Assembly: GCF_013055795.1 (NCBI RefSeq)
Contig: NZ_JABETO010000005.1
Location: 214,236-278,235 of the forward strand
DNA length: 64,000 nt
Reading direction: 5' to 3'
DNA from: Streptomyces sp. I05A-00742
GTDB taxonomy: Bacteria > Actinomycetota > Actinomycetes > Streptomycetales > Streptomycetaceae
Shown here one piece after another: positions 54,029-61,115 of this stretch. Every line of letters starts with the position of its first letter. Position 1 is the first letter of the stretch. Made by a program: the position numbers and the translations under genes. Below the pieces are notes generated by a model. It was not told the origin of the DNA and did no database searches. It worked only from the letters and a program-made list of their open reading frames with translations.

Positions 54029-56478
54029 GCACCACGCTGCATACCCTGCGCACCCGCTGGGTCACCTTCGTCGGCAGTTTCATCGCCCTCTCCCTGGGGG
54101 TGGCGCTGATCGCCGTCATGGGGCTGGCCCTGGCGTCCTCGCTGGACGCACCTGACCGCGGGCCGGAGCGGTTCGCCGCCGCGCCGGTCGTCGTCAAGGG
54201 CCAGGACACCCTTGAGGTGCCCACTTCGACCGGCGACCGCACCCAGAGGCTCGCGCAGCCGCGTGCCGTACCCGAGGCAGCGGTCGCGAAGCTGCGCGGC
54301 CTCGGGACCGTCGTCGAGGACCGGTCGTTCGCCGTACGGGCCGAGGGCGGGCCCGCCGGTCTGGTGGGCCATCCCTGGTCCACCGCGGCCTTCGCGCCGT
54401 ACGAGCTCAACGCGGGACGCGCGCCCGAGGCCGCTGACGAGGTCGTCGTCAGCGGTGACTGGGCCCGTCCGGGCACCCGGGTTCGGACCGACGGCGGCAC
54501 CGTGCGCGTCGTCGGCACCGTGGCCGGGCTCGGCTTCGAGAACGCCGTCTTCCACACCGACGCCCGCGCCGCCGTCCTGTCGCCGCGCAGTCTCCAGATC
54601 GTGGTCGACGCCGATGCCGCAGCCGTCCGCGAGGCGCTGCGTGGCTACGAGGGCGTCCAGGTCCTCACCGGGGACGCGCGCCGGTACGCCGACGCCGATC
54701 CCGACCGGGACAGCAGGGCCCTCACCGCGATGAACGCCATGTTCGGCACGGCCGGCGGCGTCACCGGGTTCGTGTCGGTGTTCGTGGTGGCCTCGACCTT
54801 CGCGTTCGCGGTGGCCCAGCGGCGCCGTGAGTTCGGGCTGCTGCGCACCGCCGGGGCGACCCCGGGGCAGATCCGCCGCATGGTCGTCCATGAGGCGCTC
54901 GTGGTGGGTGTGCTCGCCTCGGCCGCCGGCTGTGTGCTCGGTTTCTACGGGGCTCCGCAGCTCGCCGAGTGGGCAGTCGACGAGAGCCTCGCGCCCCGCT
55001 GGTTCACCATCGGCGACCACACCTGGCCGTACCACATGGCTTTCTGGACGGGCCTGTTGGTGGCCCTGTCCGGAGTGGTGGCCGCCTCCTGGCGGGCGGG
55101 GCGCACCGGTCCCACCGAGGTGCTGCGCGAGGCGTCCGTGGACACCCGGGTGTTGACATGGGGCCGTTGGCTGTTCGGCACGGCCCTGCTGATCACCGCC
55201 GCCGTGACGCCGGCCCTGGCCCTGGTGACGAACCCGAGCGAGCTGCTGCAGCGCAAGACCTATATGAGCCGGCCGATGCTGCTGATCACCGCGGTCGCGC
55301 TGCTCTCGCCGGTGCTGGTGCGGCCACTGGCCCGGCTGATCACCTGGCTGCCGGCCCGGCTGCCCGGGGCAGGCGGGATGCTGGTGCGGGAGAACGCCGC
55401 CACCGGGGTCCGCCGCACCGCCGCCGTCGCGGCGCCCGTTCTGGTCACGGTCGCGCTGGCGGGCTCGCTGCTCGGCGCCACCGCCACCCTCGACGAGGCG
55501 AAGTCCACCGAGGTGCGCGACCGGACGGCCGCCGACTTCGTGGTCACCCCTGCGGGCGACGCCGGCTTCGGCGACGCGACGCTGAAGCGGCTTCGGGCCG
55601 TGCCCGGCGCCGAGCTCTCGGCGAGCTCGTCGAGCGCCGTGTACGTCCGGGAGGACGGCGGAGCGCTCATCAGGTCCGATGCCAGGGCCGTCGAGCCGGA
55701 ACCGCTCGCGGCAACGGCCCGTCTCCCGCTCGCCGCGGGGAAGGTGGGCGATCTGGACGACGGCTCGATCATCGTCAACGAGGAGTGGGAGAAGCACACG
55801 GTGGGCGAGCGGGTGGACGTGTGGCTAGGCGACGGCACGAGCAAGTCCCTGAAGATCGCCGCGGTCATGCCCACCGGCACCGGCAACAACGGCGTCTACG
55901 TCACCCCCGGCAACGCCCCCGCGGCGCCCGTCGACCGGGTCGACGTACGCCTCGCCGACGGTGCCGACGCGGCCACCGTGGCCGCCCGTCTGCGTCAGGC
56001 GGTGCGCGCGTCGGGCGGGGCCGTCCTCACCAAGGACGCCTGGGTGCGCGCGACGCACCCCAAGACCAACCGGACGACCCGGATGGGCTTCCTCATGGTC
56101 CTCGGAATCGCCCTCCTCTACACCGGCATCTCGCTGGCCAACACGATGGTCATGGCGACCTCCGACCGGGTCCGCGAGCTGGCTGTGCTGCGGCTGGCCG
56201 GCGCCACCAAGTGGCAGGTGTTGCGACTGGTGGGTGCCGAGGCGCTGATGGTGGTCATGGTCGGCGGGCTGCTGGGAGCGCTGGTCGCCGGTCTCAACCT
56301 GGTGGGCATGTGGGGCGCGCTGGGTCTGCTCTCCGTACAGGCGTCCATCGAGATCCCTTGGGCGACGCTCACTGCGGTCGTGGGCGCCTGCGCGGTGCTC
56401 GCCGTGATCTCGGCGGTCGCTCCGGCCGGCCTCTCCCTGCGCCGCAGGGCGGTGGAGCTGGCGCGCACACCGGAGTGA
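54022..56478 (+). CDS. FtsX-like ABC permease, 818 aa
   Basis: A MacB/BceB-like permease with two FtsX modules. N-terminal helix RTRWVTFVGSFIALSLGVALIAVMGLA, then a large extracellular part (about 50-240). First FtsX core: TGFVSVFVVASTFAFAVAQRRREFGLLRTAGATPGQIRR and WTGLLVALSGVVAASW. A middle pair of helices and second periplasmic domain follow. Second core: MGFLMVLGIALLYTGISLANTMVM with LAVLRLAGATKWQVLRLV. It starts at GTG 54022 inside the ATPase gene. With the TCS it makes an envelope-stress or antimicrobial-peptide sensing and export module. Confidence 0.93.
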   Translation: MLSTTLHTLRTRWVTFVGSFIALSLGVALIAVMGLALASSLDAPDRGPERFAAAPVVVKGQDTLEVPTSTGDRTQRLAQPRAVPEAAVAKLRGLGTVVEDRSFAVRAEGGPAGLVGHPWSTAAFAPYELNAGRAPEAADEVVVSGDWARPGTRVRTDGGTVRVVGTVAGLGFENAVFHTDARAAVLSPRSLQIVVDADAAAVREALRGYEGVQVLTGDARRYADADPDRDSRALTAMNAMFGTAGGVTGFVSVFVVASTFAFAVAQRRREFGLLRTAGATPGQIRRMVVHEALVVGVLASAAGCVLGFYGAPQLAEWAVDESLAPRWFTIGDHTWPYHMAFWTGLLVALSGVVAASWRAGRTGPTEVLREASVDTRVLTWGRWLFGTALLITAAVTPALALVTNPSELLQRKTYMSRPMLLITAVALLSPVLVRPLARLITWLPARLPGAGGMLVRENAATGVRRTAAVAAPVLVTVALAGSLLGATATLDEAKSTEVRDRTAADFVVTPAGDAGFGDATLKRLRAVPGAELSASSSSAVYVREDGGALIRSDARAVEPEPLAATARLPLAAGKVGDLDDGSIIVNEEWEKHTVGERVDVWLGDGTSKSLKIAAVMPTGTGNNGVYVTPGNAPAAPVDRVDVRLADGADAATVAARLRQAVRASGGAVLTKDAWVRATHPKTNRTTRMGFLMVLGIALLYTGISLANTMVMATSDRVRELAVLRLAGATKWQVLRLVGAEALMVVMVGGLLGALVAGLNLVGMWGALGLLSVQASIEIPWATLTAVVGACAVLAVISAVAPAGLSLRRRAVELARTPE

Positions 56479-56492
56479 CCCTTCCGCCCCGG

Positions 56493-56522
56493 GCGCGCCG
56501 GCCTGCCCGGACGCAGGCCGGC
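56493..56522. terminator. Terminator after the ABC exporter
   Basis: A 12-bp perfect stem (GCGCCGGCCTGC, 56493-56504, with 56511-56522) has a 6-nt loop, extended outside by CCGGGC-type pairs with a small bulge. It lies 14 bp after the permease stop. Confidence 0.83.
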
Positions 56523-56544
56523 GCCCGGGCGCAGACCTCGTGGC

Positions 56545-57126
56545 TCACAGGCCGAGGGGCTCTCGACGCCGGCTGTGGGTGTGCTCTTGACCTGAGGCGC
56601 GGGAAACGACATCTGTCTCCTCGTGCGGCACGGCACGTCTCCACACTTCCTCGAACGCGGAGGCGCACAGTTCCACCACGGCGGGGTCGCGGCTGAATCG
56701 GGGTTCCGCGGCGACTCCGTCCCCCGTGAAGAGGTTGAACCGGACGGCCTGATCGTCGATCGACCAGAAGTCGTTGCCTGGAAGCGCAATGTCCGAGGCC
56801 GCCGATCTCGGCAGCCGGCGCACCTGTTCGCCGGCGCCCAGGTTCACGGGCGTACCCGCGTACTCGTACCGGATGTATTCGCTGACCGGCTCGGACACGA
56901 TGCGCGCCCGGCGCATCACCACTCCACGCCCGACCGTACCCCTGACGAGCGTCACCCAGTCCCGTCAGTGCGGTGCCTCGGGATCGCCGGCGCGTGCGCC
57001 CCGCTTCCAGGCGTCGCAGTGCTCGCGTTCCTCGTCCACGGCGTAGACATCACGCATCTCCAAGTGGACGGCGGAACGGCGGGCCGAGTCGAGCAACTTC
57101 TCGAAGATCAGGGCGCCTTGGGACAT
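56545..57126 (-). pseudogene. DUF6879-family gene interrupted by in-frame TGA
   Basis: Two open pieces in the same frame (57126-56968 and 56964-56545) flank a TGA at 56967-56965. Joined, they align without gaps around the break with the intact paralogue at 58459-58983: SAVHLEMRDVYAVDEE before, RARIVSEPVSEYIRYEY and ASDIALPGNDFWSIDD after. At the TGA the paralogue has TGG (Trp), so one G-to-A change explains the loss. A GTG at 56955 could restart the second half but has no ribosome site. UGA readthrough or a sequencing error are other possibilities. Its start MSQGALIFEKLL follows the 54-aa gene by 7 nt. Confidence 0.8.
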
Positions 57127-57133
57127 CGCATGC

Positions 57134-57298
57134 CTATTTCCAGCACAGCGGACATCTGCACACGACCCATGAACCCCGCAGTCCGCCCAGTTCTTGAATC
57201 GGCACCTGTTTCGTCCGGGCCTTGTCGGGGGTGACGCCCGGCTCGCGCTTGTAGACGGTGACCATGCGCGTGCCGTCGCTGGTGATGACACTCTTCAC
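57134..57298 (-). CDS. Small Cys-motif protein, 54 aa
   Basis: A short protein (GTG 57298) that overlaps the stop of the upstream small gene (GTGA). It reads MKSVITSDGTRMVTVYKREP, a basic middle and a C-terminal VVCRCPLCWK with three Cys (CxCxxC), possibly a metal-binding knuckle. There is no signal peptide. The function is unknown. It sits in a three-gene run: 78-aa gene, this gene, broken DUF6879 gene. The overlap and Cys motif support a real gene. Confidence 0.55.
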   Translation of the reverse strand: MKSVITSDGTRMVTVYKREPGVTPDKARTKQVPIQELGGLRGSWVVCRCPLCWK

Positions 57299-57531
57299 GG
57301 CCGCTCCCCCCAGGGGAATGGGGTGCCGCTGAGCACACCGTCGATGTGGTACCTGAACGGCTCTGCTTCGGACGGTCGCAGGCGCAGGGCCGTGTCGGCC
57401 ACGTGTTCGCCGTCCCTGCACAGCCACAACGGGATGCAGACGTTGCCGTCGGCGTCCAGGTAGGGACGACGGAAGGGGGTCAGTTCCACGCGCCAGTCCG
57501 GGCGGCTGCGGTTTCGCGCATTCGGCTCCAT
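57295..57531 (-). CDS. Small hypothetical protein, 78 aa
   Basis: The 78-aa product has a Trp/Arg-rich start (RSRPDWRVELTPFRRPY) and strands like NVCIPLWLCRDGEHVADTALRL. It may be a small beta-rich domain. The ATG at 57531 has no strong site. It overlaps the next small gene by 4 nt and lies 60 bp downstream of the XRE gene. It belongs to the left DUF6879 module. No function is assigned. Confidence 0.5.
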   Translation of the reverse strand: MEPNARNRSRPDWRVELTPFRRPYLDADGNVCIPLWLCRDGEHVADTALRLRPSEAEPFRYHIDGVLSGTPFPWGERP

Positions 57532-57591
57532 GTCCGGGAGGCTAGGAATGCGGCGGGCGACCGGTCCAGCGGGTTGCGGGCGGTTGCACGA

Positions 57592-58440
57592 TCAGCCGAG
57601 CAGGTCGATCGCTTGTGTGACGCGAGCCCGAGCAGACGCCCCGTATACCGCGATCGTGGACAGCTCTGCGAACGCGCGGAGGTAGGTACGGATCTCCCCC
57701 GGAGCCGTCACATTGATTTCCGCCGTCAGCGTCTCGACCGCAACTCGGCGCTCGTCGAAGGCATAGAACGCTTCCAACGGCCACACCGGGCGCCGGGCCT
57801 CGAACGGAATCACGCCCAGGGAGACGTTCGGCTGAGCCATCACCGCAAGGAGGTGGCCCAGTTGGCCGGCCATGGCGTCGTCGTCACAGACGCGGTAGCG
57901 GAGGACCGCTTCCTCGACCAACAAGGCGAAGCGGTGATCGCCTTCGCGGATTACGCGGGAGCGGTCGAGCCGCGCCTGGACAGCCTGGTCCACGTCGTCG
58001 GGCGTGCCCCGGAAATCCGTGATGGAGCGGAGCAGGCCCCGGGCGTATTCAGCGGTTTGCAGCATCCCGGGGACGACATTGGAAGCGTAGACCCGGAAGC
58101 TCCGTGTGCTCTGGTAGAGCGGAACCGCCTTTTCTTGGATCCGCCGCATTCCGTCACGGTTGATGTGCCTCCACTGCACGTACATCGACTCGGCGGTGCG
58201 GGAAGCGGCGATGATATCCGCGGCCTGCTCCGGGACCCCGCAGGCCTCGCACCAGGCCCGGATGTCAGCATCGGACGGAAGTGTCTTCCCGCGCGCTATA
58301 CGGGATGACTTCGACTTGTGCCAGCCACAGCGTGCGGCCAACTCCAGTCCGTTGAGCCCCGCGTCCCGTCGGATCTCGTCCAGACGGGCAGCCACAGATG
58401 CCCGGGCCGCCTGGGCGCTGGAAAGTGGTGAGCTTGACAC
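57592..58440 (-). CDS. XRE-family regulator with DUF5753 domain
   Basis: The 282-aa protein has an N-terminal HTH (VAARLDEIRRDAGLNGLELAARCGWHKSKSSRIARGKTLPSDADIRAW, about 16-64). A DUF5753 domain follows: YQSTRSFRVYASNVVPGMLQTAEYARGLL, FALLVEEAVLRYRV and the C-terminal PGEIRTYLRAFAELSTIAVYGASA. These are features of the WhiJ-like Streptomyces family, linked to development and antibiotic control. It starts at GTG 58440, 18 nt after the intact DUF6879 gene, so they are an operon. The DUF5753 part probably binds a partner or ligand. Confidence 0.9.
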   Translation of the reverse strand: MSSSPLSSAQAARASVAARLDEIRRDAGLNGLELAARCGWHKSKSSRIARGKTLPSDADIRAWCEACGVPEQAADIIAASRTAESMYVQWRHINRDGMRRIQEKAVPLYQSTRSFRVYASNVVPGMLQTAEYARGLLRSITDFRGTPDDVDQAVQARLDRSRVIREGDHRFALLVEEAVLRYRVCDDDAMAGQLGHLLAVMAQPNVSLGVIPFEARRPVWPLEAFYAFDERRVAVETLTAEINVTAPGEIRTYLRAFAELSTIAVYGASARARVTQAIDLLG

Positions 58441-58458
58441 GTGCCAGGTTCGCTTTGG

Positions 58459-58983
58459 TCACACGGTGTACTTCTCGTGCGGGATGGCCCGTTCCCAGAC
58501 GGCTTCGAACGCGGCCGCGCAGAGGGTTACCACCTCCGAGGCTTCGGTCTGATCCGTATGCACCCACCGTCCGTCACCATCGAAGATGTTGAACTGGACG
58601 ATGCGGTTGTCGAACAGCCAGAAGTCGCTTCCTGGAAGTGCGATGTCGGAGGCGCTGCGCCGGGGTAGCCAGCGGACATCCTCTCCTGCCGCGATGTTCG
58701 TGAAGGTGCCGGAATGCTCGTAGCGGATGTACTCACTGGCCGGCTCGGAGACGATGCGGGCGCGGCGCACGACAACACCTTTGCCGGTTACTTCCTGGAC
58801 CAGGTCGTGCCAAGGCCGCCACCAGGTGTCGCGATCCGCTGGATCTAGGCGGTGGCCTCTTTTCCAGGCCGCGATACGCTCAGTCTCGTTCTCCACCGCA
58901 TAGACATCGCGCATCTCCAGGTGCACGGCCGACCGCTCGGCGGAGTGGAGCAGATCCGCGAAGTTACTCAAGCTCTGCGACAT
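58459..58983 (-). CDS. DUF6879-family protein, intact copy
   Basis: The 174-aa soluble protein has SAERSAVHLEMRDVYAVENETERIAAWKRG near the N-terminus, a Trp-rich loop (TWWRPWHDL), then VVVRRARIVSEPASEYIRYEH and ASDIALPGSDFWLFDNRIVQFN. Such proteins commonly accompany XRE/DUF5753 regulators in Streptomyces. Their biochemical role is not known. The ATG at 58983 has AAAGG 7 nt upstream. Its first 20 bp overlap the 77-aa gene. The broken copy at 56545-57126 is its paralogue. Confidence 0.82.
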   Translation of the reverse strand: MSQSLSNFADLLHSAERSAVHLEMRDVYAVENETERIAAWKRGHRLDPADRDTWWRPWHDLVQEVTGKGVVVRRARIVSEPASEYIRYEHSGTFTNIAAGEDVRWLPRRSASDIALPGSDFWLFDNRIVQFNIFDGDGRWVHTDQTEASEVVTLCAAAFEAVWERAIPHEKYTV

Positions 58984-59197
58984 CAAGCGCCTTTCGGAGA
59001 AGGGGAATCATGTGCCTCGGCACTCGCACCACTGTCTCGTGGCGGGGCATGGCTACATCCTCTGTACACGCTCGCTTCGTGGCCGTGTCCACCCTAGCGC
59101 CCTGAAACAAGAGGTCCTTGGTTTCGCTGTCCACCCAGACAGCGGGCGACCCATGTTCGTCTGACTCGGGGTCCTTGCCGACGAACCAAAGCTTCAT
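58964..59197 (-). CDS. Small protein preceding DUF6879, 77 aa
   Basis: The 77-aa product begins MKLWFVGKDPESDEHGSPAVW and ends with MPRHETVVRVPRHMIPLLRKAL. From memory, similar short proteins with a KLxxxGKDP start lie before DUF6879/XRE genes in other streptomycetes. The ATG at 59197 has a GGAGGC site 5 nt upstream and the gene overlaps DUF6879 by 20 nt. The 14-bp palindrome at 59221-59234 lies 24 bp before the start. It is probably the first gene of the operon. Confidence 0.7.
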   Translation of the reverse strand: MKLWFVGKDPESDEHGSPAVWVDSETKDLLFQGARVDTATKRACTEDVAMPRHETVVRVPRHMIPLLRKALDVAELE

Positions 59198-59220
59198 GAC
59201 TGCCTCCAACGCTCGCCAGG

Positions 59221-59234
59221 TGCAACCGGTTGCA
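59221..59234. promoter_or_regulatory. Palindrome of LacI-operator type upstream of DUF6879 operon
   Basis: TGCAACC-GGTTGCA is a perfect 14-bp palindrome that fits the LacI-family consensus TGnAAnCGnTTnCA at every fixed position. There is no LacI-type gene in the window, so the XRE protein is an alternative binder. It overlaps the likely promoter of the 77-aa gene. Confidence 0.55.
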
Positions 59235-59464
59235 TGAGCATTTCCTCTGCTGGTCAAGGCGTCAATGGCGCACTGCGCGCCAGGGGGCTCACGGCAACAG
59301 GATTACGCCCCAGCGCGCTCCATGCGCTACCAACCCGGCCTGACTCAGGCTCAGTTGCGTGTAATCTCGCCCCCATCGAGCTCCGGAAACGGAGCAGCCC
59401 CCGCATGTCTGGCAGGACATCGCGAGGGCCTACACCGCCGAGGTCTGAAACGGAGACCCACGGG

Positions 59465-60400
59465 ATGATGCGCCATGTTAGCGCGCCCCAGCGCCGATTC
59501 ACCCAAGTGTCGAACGACATCATTCGCCACCCGAACCTTTCTTCGGACGCCGTGCGCCTCCTCATCTGGCTGCTGTCGCTCGCCGACACCGCCGGCGTCT
59601 CGTTCTCCGAGGCCGCGCGGCGGGCCGGGATCAAGAATGGGGCGTTCCAGCGGGCCAAGGCGCAGCTGAAGGAGGCGGGTTACGCGCACGAGTGGCGGCG
59701 GCAGGGGGCTGACGGGCGGTGGGTGACGACGCAGTTGGTGGCCGGGGTGCCGTTGAGTGCGGAGGAGGCGCGGGGGGTGCGGGACGGCGAGGGGCCGGGG
59801 GGCGTACCGAGTGCCGGGGAACCGGCGGTCGGTGAGCCGGGGGGTCGGGCGGTCGGTGGTCACCCACAGGGAAAGACGGAGAGCAACACGTCCCCTCCGC
59901 CCTCCCCGTCACCTCCCAATCCATCGGGCACTCCGCGGGAGTTCCTGCCGGAGGAGCTCGTCGAGCACGGCGCGCTGATCCTCGCGTCCGTCTCGCACGG
60001 GGAGCGGCGCCTGCGGCTGACCGGCAGGGAGGTCAAGGAGCTGGCGCCGCTGGCGGCGGACTGGCTGTTGCGCGGGGTGAGCGGGCGGGAGCTGCGGGAG
60101 GAGCTGGTGTCCGGGCTGCCGAAGCCGGTCCAACACGCGGCGGCGCTCGTGCGCAACCGGCTCGTCCGGAAGCTGCCGGAGGCGCCCCCGGCCGGGGCGC
60201 GGCGCCCGGAACCCCCGGAACCGAGGGTCGCGGCGCTGCGGGAATGCCAGGGCGGCGACCATCTGCAGCCGTTCCTCTTCCGGCCGGTGGGTGACGAACT
60301 CCTGTGCCGCGAGTGCCGGGTGGAGCAGGCGGCGCTCGGAGGGGAGAGCGTCACCGCGCGCGGCGCGGCGGCCGTCCGGGCGGCGCTGCGCGGCACGTAG
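59465..60400 (+). CDS. HTH-domain (replication-initiator-like) protein, 311 aa
   Basis: The N-terminal winged helix is seen in FTQVSNDIIRHPNLSSDAVRLLIWLLSLAD, GVSFSEAARRAGIKNGAFQRAKAQL and KEAGYAHEWRRQGADGRW (about 12-85). A long Gly/Pro/Glu linker (about 100-160) leads to a helical C-terminal domain with a Cys pair near the end (ALRECQGGD, LLCRECRVEQ). This resembles the helix-turn-helix proteins common in Streptomyces and plasmid replication regions. ATG 59465 has GGAG 10 nt upstream. CTGACT (59340-59345) and TAATCT (59362-59367) make a 16-bp-spaced promoter. The function is uncertain. Confidence 0.75.
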   Translation: MMRHVSAPQRRFTQVSNDIIRHPNLSSDAVRLLIWLLSLADTAGVSFSEAARRAGIKNGAFQRAKAQLKEAGYAHEWRRQGADGRWVTTQLVAGVPLSAEEARGVRDGEGPGGVPSAGEPAVGEPGGRAVGGHPQGKTESNTSPPPSPSPPNPSGTPREFLPEELVEHGALILASVSHGERRLRLTGREVKELAPLAADWLLRGVSGRELREELVSGLPKPVQHAAALVRNRLVRKLPEAPPAGARRPEPPEPRVAALRECQGGDHLQPFLFRPVGDELLCRECRVEQAALGGESVTARGAAAVRAALRGT

Positions 60401-60419
60401 CCGCCCCCATGGACCGTCC

Positions 60420-61088
60420 CTACGGCAACAGCCGCTGCTCCTTCGCCACCGCGACCGCGCCCGCCCGCGTCTCGACCCCGAGCTTCGCGTAGATGCGGCC
60501 CAGATGGGTCTTCACCGTCGCCTCGCTGATGAAGAGGACCCGGGCGATCTCCCGGTTGCCCAGGCCCCGGGACAGCTGCCCGAGGATGTCGCGCTCGCGC
60601 GGGGTGAGCGAGGTGCGCGGTTCGCGCAGCCGGGCCATGACGCGGCCCGCGACGGGCGGGGAGAGGACCGTACGGCCGGCGGCAGCGGCGTGGACGGCGG
60701 TGAAGAGCTCGTCCGGGGGTTCGGCCTTGAGGAGGTAGCCGATGGCTCCGGCCTCGATGGCGCGGGTGATGTCGGTGTCGGTGTCGTAGGTGGTGAGGAC
60801 GAGGACGCGGGGTCCGTCCGGGAGGGCGACGAGCCGGCGGGTGGCCTCGGTACCGTCCATGCCGGGGCCGAGTTGGAGGTCCATGAGGACGACGTCGAGG
60901 CCGCCGGGGCCGAGCCGTTCCGCCAGGGCGAGGGCTTCCTCGCCGCTCCCGGCCTCGCCGACGACGTCGATGCCGGGCGCGCTGGTGAGGAGGGCGCGCA
61001 GGCCGCCGCGGACGACGGCGTGGTCGTCGCAGAGCAGGATGCGCACGGGGGCGGCGGCGTTCACCGGGGGTCCTCCTCGGGGATTCAT
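60420..61088 (-). CDS. senR: Response regulator SenR
   Basis: A NarL/FixJ-type regulator, 222 aa. Receiver: VRILLCDDHAVVRGGLRALL, phospho-Asp in VVLMDLQLGPGMDG, Lys in AIGYLLKAEPP. LuxR HTH: LTPRERDILGQLSRGLGNREIARVLF and SEATVKTHLGRIYAKLG. It pairs with the overlapping kinase. In S. reticuli SenR acts with SenS and the secreted haem-binding HbpS in the response to haem and redox stress, and the same three genes lie together here. The start is ATG 61088, coupled to the kinase stop, or GTG 61064. Both have GAGGAGG sites. Confidence 0.85.
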   Translation of the reverse strand: MNPRGGPPVNAAAPVRILLCDDHAVVRGGLRALLTSAPGIDVVGEAGSGEEALALAERLGPGGLDVVLMDLQLGPGMDGTEATRRLVALPDGPRVLVLTTYDTDTDITRAIEAGAIGYLLKAEPPDELFTAVHAAAAGRTVLSPPVAGRVMARLREPRTSLTPRERDILGQLSRGLGNREIARVLFISEATVKTHLGRIYAKLGVETRAGAVAVAKEQRLLP

Positions 61089-61115
61089 CGGGGCCCTCCT
61101 CCGGGATTCATCGGG
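61038..61115 (-). repeat. Repeated ribosome-site/start cassette at senS-senR junction
   Basis: Three nearly equal units of about 23 nt, each a GGAGGA-type site, a run of C and then ATG/GTG, end at 61109 (in-frame MNP inside senS), 61088 and 61064. As a result the kinase ends ...PPMNPGGGPR and the regulator begins MNPRGGPP. This looks like a tandem duplication of the senR start region. Confidence 0.75.
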
